A stretch of 64,000 nt of DNA, from contig JAFCIZ010000005.1 of assembly GCA_017871115.1 (NCBI GenBank), forward strand, positions 5,511,501-5,575,500, read 5' to 3'. Positions 23,610 through 35,333 of the stretch are shown here, one piece after another. The position numbers and the translations under genes are program-made. Source of the DNA: Cunninghamella blakesleeana (lineage: Eukaryota; Mucoromycota; Mucoromycetes; Mucorales; Cunninghamellaceae). The notes beneath the pieces are model-generated. The model did not search any database, was not told where the DNA came from, and saw only the letters and a program-made list of their open reading frames with translations. How positions within the stretch are numbered: the stretch's first letter is position 1; each line of letters begins with the position of its first letter.

Positions 23610-23661
<52 letters not shown>

Positions 23662-24262
23662 ATTTTTCTTACCAAGGAAGTTGTGATTGATCGGCGCCAA
23701 TATCAGTAAATGTAACCAATCTTTTTCCTGAAGCAATCATTTCTTGAAGAGTGGGCCAAGTATAATTGTTAGCAGGTTGCGTAAAGACATAATCTAATAA
23801 ACCAGAGGCTTGATACATGGCTTTAAAGTCGGAAACTTTAAAAGGGTTATTGTTTGGGGTATTCCACATAATAGTAACGACTTCGTTAGGGTTGCTCTTT
23901 AACCAATCTGCTACCTGAGATAATGTTTGGGTAGCTGGGCCAGCATCTAAAATACTACAAGAGGTATGACATAAATGAATGTCTTTGGTAGGGTCACTTA
24001 AGGTAACGTTGCTTGGAACAATAGCTGATAATTTAAGACCTCGAACACCATCTGATAACTGGGTAGTGACAGCGCAAGCTTGATTAGCTGCTACATTGGC
24101 GAAGTTAGCATAAGAGTTATGGGTGAGGACTGTAACAGTTTGATGATATGGTCTTGAGCATAACTCACTATATCCATTACATGCTTGCTGCTGTCCTGAA
24201 ACAGCAACTGCCGATATTACTGTGGCTAATAATGTGTTGAGTAGGTTTTTATTAAAATACAT
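22935..24262 (-). CDS. Secreted, probably GPI-anchored PI-PLC X-domain protein, 357 aa, 2 exons
   Basis: Related to the phosphatidylinositol-specific phospholipase C-like (TIM-barrel) family of cell-surface fungal proteins; the substrate is not known. Exons (minus) are 24262-23673 and 23418-22935, joined through a split Trp codon. A signal peptide covers about residues 1-23 (hydrophobic LLATVISAVAVSG). The X-domain motifs are VLTHNSYANF (candidate catalytic His48), DGVRGLKLSA, and DIHLCHTSC (candidate second His at 96 or 99), then WLKSNPNEVVTIMWN and SGKRLVTFTDIGAD, typical of fungal members. The C-terminus has small residues (NGPGSSNGKSG) before a hydrophobic tail (LMTLFLVVALGIVYF), a classic GPI-anchor signal. 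Several NxS/T sequons are present. The 254-bp intron contains two long TA tracts. Confidence 0.9.
23505..23656. repeat. Two TA tracts within the single intron of the PLC-like gene
   Basis: About 36 bases (23505-23540) and about 45 bases (23612-23656) of alternating TA flank a CATTCTCATTCTC segment inside the intron 23419-23672. The intron is roughly twice the usual length here because of them. Confidence 0.9.
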
Positions 24263-25505
24263 TGTTGTTGTTTTTTATTATTATTATATTATTATTATTC
24301 GAAAAATAAAATAAAAAGGGAATATATATATTTACAAAAAAGAAGAAGAATAAAGATAAAATAATAATAAAAAAAGTGAAAAGAAACGTAAAGAAAAGAA
24401 AATAAAAAGCCAAAAATAGTTTCTTTATTTTAATACTAAAAAAAATTTCACAGAAACTCAGCCAATAAACTATGTTTAAATATGTTATTTTTAACCTAAA
24501 AAAATAAAAATATTCTCTATTTATTCCTTTTAATAATAAACCACCGTTTTATTATCATTATTATTATTATTTTTTATTAAATGGGCTAGTTTATTAAAAG
24601 TATTCATATCAACCAGTTTTTTTTTTTTTTTTTTTTTTCTAGAAAAAAAAAAATAGTATGCGTTTATATTATTTAATAATAATAATAATAATAATAATAA
24701 TAGTATGGAGAAAAAAAAAGGTACAAAGTTACCATGTTTTATGAAACGAAATCTTGAAACCTCGAACATATATATACATACATATATATATATATATATA
24801 TTATAAAGACAACACTAGATCTTAATGAACAATAAATGCTTTCGTTCCAATATAATGACATAGCCCTAAAGTATTTTAAATAATCATTACATTATTTTAG
24901 TTTTGTCTAGAAAAGATAGAATACTTTTTAAAGTTGTTATCCATCGTGAGTAAAGATCAACCAATCATATTACAGTCTCGGTTTAAATGAATATTATTCT
25001 TTTTTTCATTTAAGGTAATTAGCTTGCTTTTTTATAAGTTGACTTTATATAAATACCTGTAAAAAAATAAAATGACAAGAAATGTATATTTCTCTCAATA
25101 TGGTAAACTGACACTTTTTTTTGCTTGTTTTATAAAAAAGCATAAAAAATCAAACTCCTATTTTTTTTTTTTTTCTTTCTCTCACTCAGGCTCCTTTCCT
25201 TTCTTTTTTTTAATTTTTATTTTTTTTAAAGCAGCTTTTTTATTATTTTCTTTCTTTTTTCTTTCTTTTTTAAATATATATATATATATATATTAAATAT
25301 ATTAAAGATTTAATAATAATAAAAGTTTATATATTATTATTAAATCTTTCTTTATTAAACTTTATACATTTATTATTATTACTATTAGTATTATATAAAC
25401 TTTTTTTTTTTCTAATATATACAAATTTATACAACAATATAACTAATATATATAAAAAATAACTAAACCTAAAAGGTGATATATATAACTATCTAGTTTA
25501 TACAT
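24263..25505. other. Divergent promoter of the PLC-like gene and the CH-kinase gene
   Basis: About 1.24 kb with AAT/ATT repeats (near 24553-24572 and 24675-24701), long T runs, a TA tract near 24782-24800 and an inverted arrangement of TTTAATAATAATAAA with TTTATTATTATTA around 25308-25385. No supportable gene. Confidence 0.4.
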
Positions 25506-28500
25506 ATGAATCGCTCCATCAGTTATCAAATAGCACCTACTTTATCACCTAATATAAAATATAAATATTCTAAACAACAATGGACGCGAACTTGGATTGA
25601 ATCTATTTTAGAACAACCTTTACCAACAAATAACTTATTTCTTAGTTTACAAGACGGTATTATTTTATGCAGGTAAATAAATCCATTTCTTTTTCCTCTT
25701 CAATATCATTATATATATATATATATATATATATAAAGCTTATTTAAGGGAAAAAAATAATAATCTAAAAGATAGAATAAAAAAAAAGTAGGAGAAAAAA
25801 AGGTTAAAGGAAAAATAATAATATATAATATAATAGATAATGGATATAATAAACCCCTTTGTATAAAATCGGAAGGAGCTCATAATAGATATTCACCTTT
25901 TTATATTATTTTTATTTTTACATGTAGACTATTAAATAAAATACAACCTGGTTCTATAAAGCATATTTATAATAATGATTCTTTATCTGCTAAAGTAAAT
26001 AATAATAACTATTAATCATTCAATGATATATATATATATATATATACGTCTTAAAGTTATTTTGGTTAACTTTATGTTTTTATTCATATAATAGGAAAAA
26101 AATATTTATCAATTCTTAAAAGTTGCATCACAGGTACACCAAGGATTATATATAGAAATAAAGTTTTTAAAAAAGTATATTTCTATTTTATTTATTAATA
26201 CCCTTTTATCATTATGTTTTGTATTTATCTATTTCTATAGATGGGTCTGCAGGATTCTGATTTATTTAATGTTACTGACTTGTTAGATGGAAAAAATATG
26301 AATGCTGTAAATTGAAAAAAAAGGAGAATATAATGATGGTCTTTTTTTTTTTTTTTATCTTTAAATTGTTTGATTTTTTAACTTTGTATTTTTTTTTTTT
26401 TTTATTCATCCATATATTTATATTTACTTATATATATGTATGCATAAATAGGTTATGCTCACGTTATATAGACTTGCAACCTTAACGAATCATCAACAAC
26501 ATTCATGGTCAAACTATGATTTATGTTCAACTTCACATTCTTTATTCATGTTGTCAAATCACCTTAAAGAACACGCGGATGATGATATAAATGTAAGGGA
26601 AAACGTGATTTCTAAGGATAGTAGTCATAATGAAGGTTCAACTATTAAGGAGGTATTCATTCAATCACCATCTTCACACCAAATATCTTTACCAATAAAT
26701 TCTCACCATCAACACCATCACTACCATCATAATCAAGGGATAAAATTGGGGGATTATAATAATAGGCAATCAATATGGTCATTGCCTGATGAAGAAGAAA
26801 TAGGCGAAGAAGATAATCAATTTGCATGGCATCATCCTATTTCACCTCATACGCAATCTTTTGCTCTTTCCTTTAATGATACTGCTAATACAATGCCTTC
26901 AACAAAAACTTCTTTTGGATACAGTGATTATGGTACTACGCCAACAACAAAAAGATATTCTAATCACCACCAACAGCAATCATCTCTTCAGCATCATCAG
27001 CATCATCATACTACTACTACTACTACTACTTTAGAAACTTTATTTGATACTTCCACTTCTCCTTATCAAAGTATATCATCCAACAATTCTGATCTTCGCC
27101 ATCATCATGAAAATAATCATAACGATAGTTTTGATTCTATTCATTCATCTTCTACTACTTCGTTTTCCTCCTCATCCTCGTCTCAGTTTTACAATGAAAA
27201 CAGTACCAGCAATAGTAAGAGTAAATCTTCCACTTTTTCTAAATTAACTCATTTACCTTTTACAAAAAAGTTTTCACTTCGACAAAAAACTCCTTTTCAT
27301 ATGCGTTATCAAGAATGGACCGAATCAAAATTAAAAAGCAATAATCATTATAATGATAATAATAACCCTAAACCTTCGGTCATGGATATGTTTCATACTC
27401 ATTCTGAAAAAAAGGATGACTCTTTCCTACTTCAACCCATGGTATATCCTTCACTTTCTTCTCCATTAATTTATAAAGATGATCATCAAAATTTACCTTC
27501 TTCTCTACAACAACAATACAATGATGGTCATGATGATCGTAACGATCACGTTACACAGCATGACAATAATGACGAACCTTTATCGCCCTTATCTGATACT
27601 TCCATTAGTATGAATACTAGAACAACTACTACTCTTGATTCCTTTCAAGAAAAAGATCGTACCCAATCTGTTCCTCTTCCTTCTACATCAACATCATCAA
27701 TAATTAATAATGATTCTACTCAGACAAATGATATGGTGACAAGGAGAAAATCTACTGGTACACTTCATACTACTTTACAACCAAAAGATATACCTTCCTC
27801 TTCTGATAGTAATAAAAATTTAGAATTAATTGATGCTTCTGGTCAATTAACTGGTAGATATGTAAGTAATAATCGATAAGGAACAATAACAATAATAATA
27901 AAAAATAAGGAAAATATAAAGGGGTTGGTCATTTTATTTTTAAAAATATCTTTATCTTAATTTTTTTTCTTTTTTTTTTTTATAGAAACTAGGCAATGTT
28001 ATTGGCAAAGGTAGCTTTGGTACTGTTTATCGGTAAATATTAATATAAATATACTTGAAAAAGATTATTATTGCTATTTTATAATTTTAAAGTAAAAGAA
28101 ATGGGTCTATATATATATGTATACATATACTTATCATACATATATTTTATAAACATAATAGTGCATTAGAGCTTCGTACTGGAAAAATGGTGGCTGTTAA
28201 ACAAATTGAAATGCATTCATCTAAAAAACGTGATGTGGTGGATGTGATGGTAAAAGGAAGATATATGATTTTTTAATCAAGGAATAATAATAATAAAAAG
28301 TATATATTCTAATTTGTAATCTTTTCCTCTTCCTTTCTTCTTTTTTTATTTTTATATCTATTTATAGCAAGAAGCCAAGTTATTACAAAATCTTAAACAT
28401 CCCAACATAGTAAAGTATGAAGGCTTTTTACAAACAGATGGCTATATGAATATTATTTTAGAATACGTGGAAAATGGATCACTTTTGAATACATTAAAAT

Positions 28501-30256
28501 CCTTTGGTAGTTTTCCTGAAAGTCTAGTGGCTAGTTATTGTATTTATATTTTAAATGGGCTTGATTATTTGCATCAACAAAATGTCGTGCATTGTGATTT
28601 AAAAGCTGCTAACCTATTAACAACAAAAAGTGGAGATGTGAAGTTATCTGATTTTGGTGTTTCTTTAAATCTTAAATTTGAAGATTCTGAAGTCGATAAA
28701 GTAGCTGGTACTGCTTATTGGAGTAAGTTTTGAAAAACAAACAAACAAATAAATAAATTAACATAAATAGAATGTGAAAATTAAAATGTAGATCAAAATG
28801 AAAATACAACTAAATGTTTATATTTATTTTGTTTATTTGTATATTTTTATTAAATAGTGGCACCAGAAATCATTGAATTAAAAGGTGCTTCTATTAAATC
28901 AGATATATGGTCACTCGGTTGCACTATTATTGAATTATGTACTGGCAGCCCTCCTTATATTGAACTAAACCATTACTCTGCTCTTTATCGTATAGTAGAA
29001 GATGAATATCCACCTTTTCCTTCCGATATATCTGAAGTAATGACAAAATAATAAAAATAATGAAATGAATTTTTCTTTTAATTCTTTATTTATTTGTTTA
29101 TATATAGGATTTGTATGACTTTTTAAAAAAATGCTTTTCAAAAAACCCTGATGATAGACCAACAGCAAGTGAATTATTATCACATCCTTGGATCCAAACT
29201 CATCAAAATACCGATAATGAAAACCATCATCATCCTTCATCCTTTGCAACACTTGGTACATCTATTTTGGATTCTGATCGTGACTATTCAAAACTAGAAC
29301 AGCATCCGTCTCATTTAGTTGAAGATTCTATCCCATCTAAACATGCATCTACCTCTTCTAATTCTTTAGATACTGCACCCAATACACCTCATTTATTAGA
29401 CGATGATAATCATGCTGATTATCCTCCTTGGATAGAAAAAGAAAAAGAAGACTATGATGTCTCATCTAAAAACTTTCCTCCTTCACAGAACCATCATTCT
29501 ATTAGTGTTTTAGCAGATAAATTTCAACAAAAACATGCCAATAAATCAATTCAAAAACATCATTTCGTTGTAGGTACTTTTTCAAAAGGTAAAACTTAAA
29601 ACTATAAAGATTAAAGTAGAGTTATATAAATATATTATATGCATCATATAAGGTAAAATAATACTAATTATAATATAATGATGTAATATACTTATTTTTA
29701 TTTAAATAGGTGCTATAAAATGTAAAGGATGCCAGTTACCAATTAAAAAAGATGCATATATATGTGAAGGTAATATTAATAATAATGATAATAATACAAT
29801 ATATTTACTTTTTTTTTAAAAAATAAATAAATAAATAAATTATAATTGTAAGTATCTATTTGTCTCATAGTTATTCTTTTTTTTCCTTTTTTTTTTTTTA
29901 GATTGTGGATATATTTGTCATGACCAATGTAAAGAAAATTCAACCTGCCATAGAACTTTATTTACAACTTCATCACCTATTCTTGATCAACCATCACCTA
30001 CTTTATCTTATACCCAAGATTCATCATCTTCTGAATTTGATCATGATAGAAAGCGATCTGGTTCATTTTATTCAATTCAAGGAATGCTATCATTACAAAA
30101 ATCTCCTTCTCCTTCTCCAAAGCCTAGAAATTCAGTATCTACTCAACTTCGTCAAAAAACACGTAAACTTTCAAAAGTATTTACCTCTAAGATTTCATCT
30201 TCCACTTCTTCTTCTTTAACCTCTCATCACCAACAACAGCACCAATATACCCAATC

Positions 30257-30297
<41 letters not shown>

Positions 30298-30644
30298 GTG
30301 CTAGTTATCATCATAAAAATAAAAATAATAATAGTAATATCAATAATCATCATAATAATAGTAATAAAAATAATGAAAACATTAAAAACAAAAAACAACT
30401 ACAACAACCCAAACAACATAAAAGGCCATATGGAAGTAAAAGTTGCGAAGCTTTACGTCTCATTCAAGAAGAATCATCCAATGCATCTGTGATTACTCAT
30501 CATTCTGATATTACTTATTACGATAATCATAGTTCTATATCCTCTTCATCACACAATACCTTACCATTAAGCTCTAAAAGAGATTCTAGACGGGAAAAAT
30601 TAAGAAGGAGACCTACTAATCCAGATGATTGTATCATTTCTTAA
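25506..30644 (+). CDS. CH domain - Ser/Thr kinase (Cdc7/SepH/MAP3K-like) - C1 domain protein, 1233 aa, 12 exons
   Basis: Predicted signalling kinase combining a calponin-homology domain (about 24-125; [51 protein letters not shown]), a long Ser/His/Asn-rich linker, a STE-group kinase domain (about 584-845) and a C1 zinc finger (His958 to Cys1002). Exons are 25506-25672, 25928-25994, 26095-26133, 26241-26306, 26452-27861, 27986-28032, 28162-28249, 28368-28722, 28858-29036, 29108-29588, 29710-29769 and 29902-30644, all in phase. Kinase motifs: [15 protein letters not shown] (Lys612), [12 protein letters not shown] (HCD at 703-705), DFG 723-725, GTAYWMAPE. The kinase resembles septation-initiation kinases (Cdc7/SepH, plant MAP3K epsilon). 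The C1 spacing is H-x12-C-x2-C-x10-C-x2-C-x4-H-x2-C-x5-C, slightly short at the end. The tail has 13 Asn in a row and basic, Ser-rich sequence. Role in septation or MAPK signalling is inferred. Confidence 0.9.
30258..30296 (+). repeat. AAT trinucleotide repeat encoding 13 Asn
   Basis: Thirteen uninterrupted AAT codons inside the last exon of the CH-kinase gene; expected to vary in length between strains. Confidence 0.9.
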
Positions 30645-31190
30645 TAAATATATATACTATACATTTTTATTTTTTTATTTTTTTATTACCATTATTATTT
30701 GAATAATAATATTTAATGCACATTGATAATAATAATAATTATAACAATCTCATGATATTTATTAATTTTTAATACATATATTTAATTTTCATTAATAAAA
30801 ATAATAATAAATAAATCGCTATCAATTTGAAAAAGAATAAAGCATGGACATGATAAAAGAATTTAAATATTAAGAAAAAGATGTAATAAAATAATAGTAT
30901 ATGGTGGATATTGATTGGTAAAATAAAAATAAAATAAAAACTGATTTGTTTTTAAACAAAAGAAAAAAAAAAGCTAATAAAATGAGATACAAATATTGTA
31001 TATAAAGAATCTTTTTTAATCGTTTATCTACAAGATAAAATAACATGAAATCATGGAAATAAATATTTATAAATATATTAACAAAAAAATATTGATAACT
31101 ATATATTTTTTTTGTTTTTGTTTTTTCGAAAAAAATGAAAAAAATTGTATATATATATATTGGAACTGATACTAATTATAATATCATACA
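30645..31190. other. Convergent 3' region
   Basis: About 545 bases between the CH-kinase gene and a small minus-strand gene; AT-rich with ATTATT runs and AATAAA-like motifs. No gene seen. Confidence 0.4.
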
Positions 31191-31481
31191 CTAAAACTTT
31201 GGACCTAAAGGAGGAAGCGATTGCATAGATACATAACCGTAGAAGATAGGACTGTTTGTAGCAGCATCAAACTGATCAGGTTGTATTCTATTATTATTAG
31301 TGGCAGTAGTTGAAGTAGGGTATGTGGGTAGATGTTGCATAGATCTTTGTTGCTGATGTTGAAGATGTCTTTGTGGTATCATTGGTTGAATAGTTCCAAA
31401 GGCTGGATGCATTTTTGAAGAGTCAAAATTAATAGGACGGTGTGTTAAGGTTGGATTTTGTTGTGATAAATGATGGTACAT
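31191..31481 (-). CDS. Small hypothetical protein, 96 aa
   Basis: Intact single-exon frame whose codon content and lower AT match coding sequence. The protein is rich in Gln, His, Pro and Met, with ordered-looking pieces PINFDSSKMHPAFGTIQPM and DAATNSPIFYGYVSMQSLPP and a C-terminal PLGPKF. No signal peptide, membrane segment or known domain. It may be a complete small gene, since the ATG follows a plausible leader and A-rich promoter-like sequence lies upstream, or the last exon of a longer one. I do not recognise it. Confidence 0.5.
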   Translation of the reverse strand: MYHHLSQQNPTLTHRPINFDSSKMHPAFGTIQPMIPQRHLQHQQQRSMQHLPTYPTSTTATNNNRIQPDQFDAATNSPIFYGYVSMQSLPPLGPKF

Positions 31482-32043
31482 AGTACTTTAATATATCTAT
31501 ATAATAAAATTAATAAATAATAATAATGAAAGAAAAAGAATAAAAAGGATATTTATCTAAACTTTATAAATATATTTATATATAATATAGGTTGATATAA
31601 TATTATAATTATATTATTAATAAATAGTAATAATATGTATAAAAAAAGGAAAAAAAAAGAGAAAAAAAAGAGCGACAAAAAAAAAAAATGTGGGGATTTA
31701 AATTTGCTTGATCAAGAAAATTTTTAATGACCAATGGCATTTTTTTAGATTTTTATTTACACTTTTAATGTATTTTTCTATCATTATCCTATTTTTATGA
31801 ATTTTAACTAATATTTAATAAAAAAATAATTATATATATATATATATATATATATTTAAATATATATATAAAAACATGCTTGATTATCCCCATTTTTCAT
31901 TAGAGTGAGAGTGAGAGTGAGAATGAATCTTTACTCATAACTATATACATAAAAAAAATAGAATACGGGGGTATGTTGTGTGAATATGAACCCCACCCTT
32001 TTTTTTCTTTGTTCGTGATAAAAAAAACAACTTCTGATATAAT
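31482..32043. other. Spacer between two small minus-strand genes
   Basis: About 560 bases with purine-rich AAAAAAAGAGAAAAAAAAG stretches near 31645-31680, a TA tract near 31830-31855 and a GAGTGA repeat near 31903-31923. Probably the promoter of the 96-aa gene and the 3' region of the next. Confidence 0.4.
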
Positions 32044-32259
32044 CTAATCATCGTTATCTTCATTCTCAAAGTCTAAATCGTCAATATCAAAAGCATCATC
32101 GAGATCAAAGAGTAATACAATGACTAATAGCATAGGAAGAACAACTTTAGGCCGTATAACTTGTTTAGAAAATTGAATCATAATATCTGCAAAATAAGCT
32201 GGTGGGGAAGTTGCAACCGGTGTATTGATTAACTTATACGGGAACAAGCCAAGAGACAT
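32044..32259 (-). CDS. Small predicted single-pass membrane protein, 71 aa
   Basis: Intact 71-codon frame. The N-terminal half contains YKLINTPVATSPPAYFADIM, followed by QFSKQVIRPKVVLPMLLVIVL, a short hydrophobic segment (about residues 39-53) preceded by basic residues. The last 20 residues are strongly acidic (DDAFDIDDLDFENEDNDD). Basic-hydrophobic-acidic layout suggests a tail-anchored or small mitochondrial/ER membrane protein, but no family is recognised. The stop is followed by T-rich sequence. A CCCGACTTTTTT element sits about 115 bp upstream of the ATG. Confidence 0.55.
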   Translation of the reverse strand: MSLGLFPYKLINTPVATSPPAYFADIMIQFSKQVIRPKVVLPMLLVIVLLFDLDDAFDIDDLDFENEDNDD

Positions 32260-33318
32260 AGTGTGTTATTATTGTTATTATTGATATTATTTAAAAAAAA
32301 AGGGAGAGAAAGAAAAGGAAAAATATAGTAATCACAATAAATGATTTTTTAGCTTTTTTTATTATTTTAAAACCCGACTTTTTTGATGGTAATGATGATT
32401 TTAAACTATACACACCCTATATTTATTGTTTTTTTAATACATATATATATAAATAACAAACTCCTCCCCCATCTTTAATAAAATAAAATAAGATAAACAC
32501 CGTAAATGAAATCAAACTATCACGAACAAAAAAAAAAAAAAAAGAGTATCATATTCGATGAAAAAAACGTTTTTATATTTTCCAATAAAAAAAGAGCATA
32601 ATCTTGAAAAAAGTAGAATGCCATCTTGAATGAATAAAAAGATCAACAATACAAATAAATTTAGATGATCATCTTAAACTAAAAAACGTTATCGCATTAA
32701 GTAAAAAAAGAGTTCTACTAATGCCAAAAAATTTATAAAAAAAAGTTATATCTTGTAGGTTGCCTTTTATGGGTTCTAAAAAATCACTTCATACATAGTA
32801 AAACTCTATATTAATAACCAAGAAATACACTGAGATATACAAATACTTGATAAATAAATTAAAATATGATATTTAAACATGTATCATATACGTTTAAATG
32901 GCTACCTTTTTTTATTATATTTATCAGCCAGACTACATAATAAATGATAGTAAAAATAAGGATGCTAATATTTCTCACATATAAAACATGTTTATTAATT
33001 TAATTCTGAAGATACTAATAGTACCCTAACCAATAATCATGCATATACATAAGTTTATATTATTCAAGAAAGGTTAAAGGATATCATTAAAATACATTAT
33101 TCTGATAGATTTTTTTTTTTTTTTTTGACACTGATATACATATACATTTTTTTATCTTTATTTTTTATTTTCAATCATGATGTTTCAAAAAAGTATAATG
33201 ATCAAGATAAACAATAGTATTAAAAAAAAATAATAGTTTTTAAAAAAAAAAATCAACGATATAATAAAATTTTAATGCATATTTCAGAATTTTTTTTTTA
33301 ATATTGAATATATTACTA
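32260..33318. other. About 1-kb AT-rich spacer upstream of the 71-aa gene
   Basis: Contains promoter-like sequence next to 32259 and the 3' region of the eIF2 beta gene near 33300. No coding exon seen on either strand. Confidence 0.4.
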
Positions 33319-34935
33319 TTAAGCTCTAAGTGCACGTCTATCTTCCTTAGTTTGAGCTTTGAAACCAGTCTTAATAGCAGATACTGAACGAGTAGAACCA
33401 CAAGCTTCACATTGTACAAAGTATAAACGATTATCCTTAGTCATAATAGTATCAGGTGATTTACAAGTCTTACAAGTAACGTATTCAACTATATAAAGTA
33501 GAGAGTTGATAAAATAAAGTAATACTCATGATTAGCTACAAGTATTTTTTTTTTAATATTACTAATATAATATTGATTGCCTTACCAATATAACGACGTA
33601 AAACACTTTCAATTTGTTTTTGTTGGAAACGACCTTTAATAATAAGACGTTGAGATCCATCTACGGAACCAGTAGTACCCAATTCAGCGAATAAGAATTG
33701 AATGACATGTTCAGGTTCACGATGAAGACTAAAAATAAAAAATAAAATAAAAATTCCAATAGTGAAAAATGAGTTAGTATGAGTCAAATTACTAATGTGA
33801 TCATTAATTTTTTCTGTTTCTAAAAAAATTATATCATTTTACCGTCTAGAAATATCAGCAACATTAGCAAAGATGGTTTTCTTGTTACCTTCACGATGAA
33901 TAGATGGAGGAACAATAGTATATCTTTTCTTTTCACCAACTAATTCAGGATTATTTTGTCTTAAAATATCAAATACACGTCCAAGAAGCTATTTCATCAA
34001 TTCAAATATATAATTGTAGATTACGGAATCGATTAATTATTATTTTAATGATTCCCATTATTACTATTGTATTTGTTATTGTTATTAAAAAAACTTACTT
34101 CTTCATAAGTATAATCTCTATCACTCTTTAACCAAGATTCTTCATTAGAGGTCTTAGATGCATCATCTTCTTTAGCTTCACCTTCATCACCTTCACCAAG
34201 TTCAGCTTCAAATTCTGCCATATTTTTCTTCTTCTTCTTCTTCTTCTTCAAAGCACCGAAATCTAAATCTTCTTCACCACCTTCAGGAGCTGCTTCTGCT
34301 TCTTCAGGAGCATCCTAAATAATAATAGTAAAAACAATACAAAAAAAAAGTAAGAAGAATAAACCCGATGAAATAAAAAATAGAAAATGTTATCAGCATA
34401 AAAAAAAATACATGTATATATATATGTGCAAAATATGCGTTCTAATTCTATATATCCAAACTTACTTCTACAGGTTTAGATTTCTTCTTCTTTTTCTTTT
34501 TTAATTCAGCAAACATTGCATCTGGATCTTCTTCAGCAGCTTCATCTAAATAAATATATATATATATATAAATTTATAAATATGACGTTTTTTTTTAGTT
34601 ATATATTTTGATCAAGTATAATGTATGTAAATCATCAATGGTTTTTGAATATTATTTTGTTTTAAAATCATATATCTACCTTGAGGAGCATCTTCAGTTG
34701 TAGGTTCAGGTTGTTCAGCTGTATCTTCGGTATCAAATTCGACTTTCTTTTTAGATTTCTTCTTCTTTTTGAGTTTGGAGAAATCGGGCTAAGTGTAAAA
34801 AATAACGAGTAAAAAAAAATAAATATGATTAAAAAAGTTGTATTTATTTTAATAAATATAAAACTATGTATTCAATATATTTACTTCTTCTTCGTCGAAT
34901 TGATTGTCGATAGGTTCGTTTTCTTTATCAGACAT
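33319..34935 (-). CDS. SUI3: Translation initiation factor eIF2 subunit beta, 304 aa, 7 exons
   Basis: Beta subunit of eIF2, which delivers initiator Met-tRNA to the 40S ribosome. Exons (minus) are 34935-34885, 34788-34680, 34545-34466, 34314-34099, 33988-33843, 33728-33586 and 33488-33319, in phase. Three Lys blocks of seven to nine residues ([30 protein letters not shown]) are the K-boxes that bind eIF5 and eIF2B epsilon. The conserved C-terminal domain has [49 protein letters not shown] and [15 protein letters not shown]. The zinc ribbon is [12 protein letters not shown]...[12 protein letters not shown]. Length is near yeast Sui3 (285 aa). An out-of-frame upstream ATG frame overlaps the start. 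Confidence 0.97.
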
Positions 34936-35333
34936 TATAATTTTTTTGACTCAAAAAAAAAATAGGAAGAAAAAGGTTGAAAAAAAAATAGACTCCTACA
35001 TTTTTATAAACCGTGTTGTGGTGAAAAAAAAAATTGTATGAGCCATGCAAGTCACAGGCTAAGCTGCGCTCCAAGAGACTTAATGATTTTTTTTGCATAA
35101 CTTCACTATCCATTCAATAAACTACTTTCATTATATTATTCTTTTTATTTTTTTACTTTAATTTTTAAAATATGTTATAGATATATATATAAATAAACCC
35201 AAAATAATTCATAGATATAATTTATTTATTTATATAAAGAATAGTACTATGATTATTAATAAATAAATAAAAAAGTAATTGAAAACATATATTTATACGT
35301 ATTTATATAATTGTATAATTATATAGTTGATAT
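34936..35333. other. Spacer between eIF2 beta and UBA1 (tandem, minus strand)
   Basis: About 400 bases. It holds the eIF2 beta leader and promoter and the 3' region of UBA1. A GC-richer island at about 35038-35090 stands out, and on the minus strand an ATG at 35113-35111 opens a 61-codon frame ending at 34928, a few bases inside the eIF2 beta coding start. Confidence 0.4.

Noticed and set aside
35038..35090. Possible tRNA or small RNA in the GC-richer island
   Set aside because: No GGTTCGA T-loop, no cloverleaf and no snoRNA boxes; retained only as a low-interest observation.
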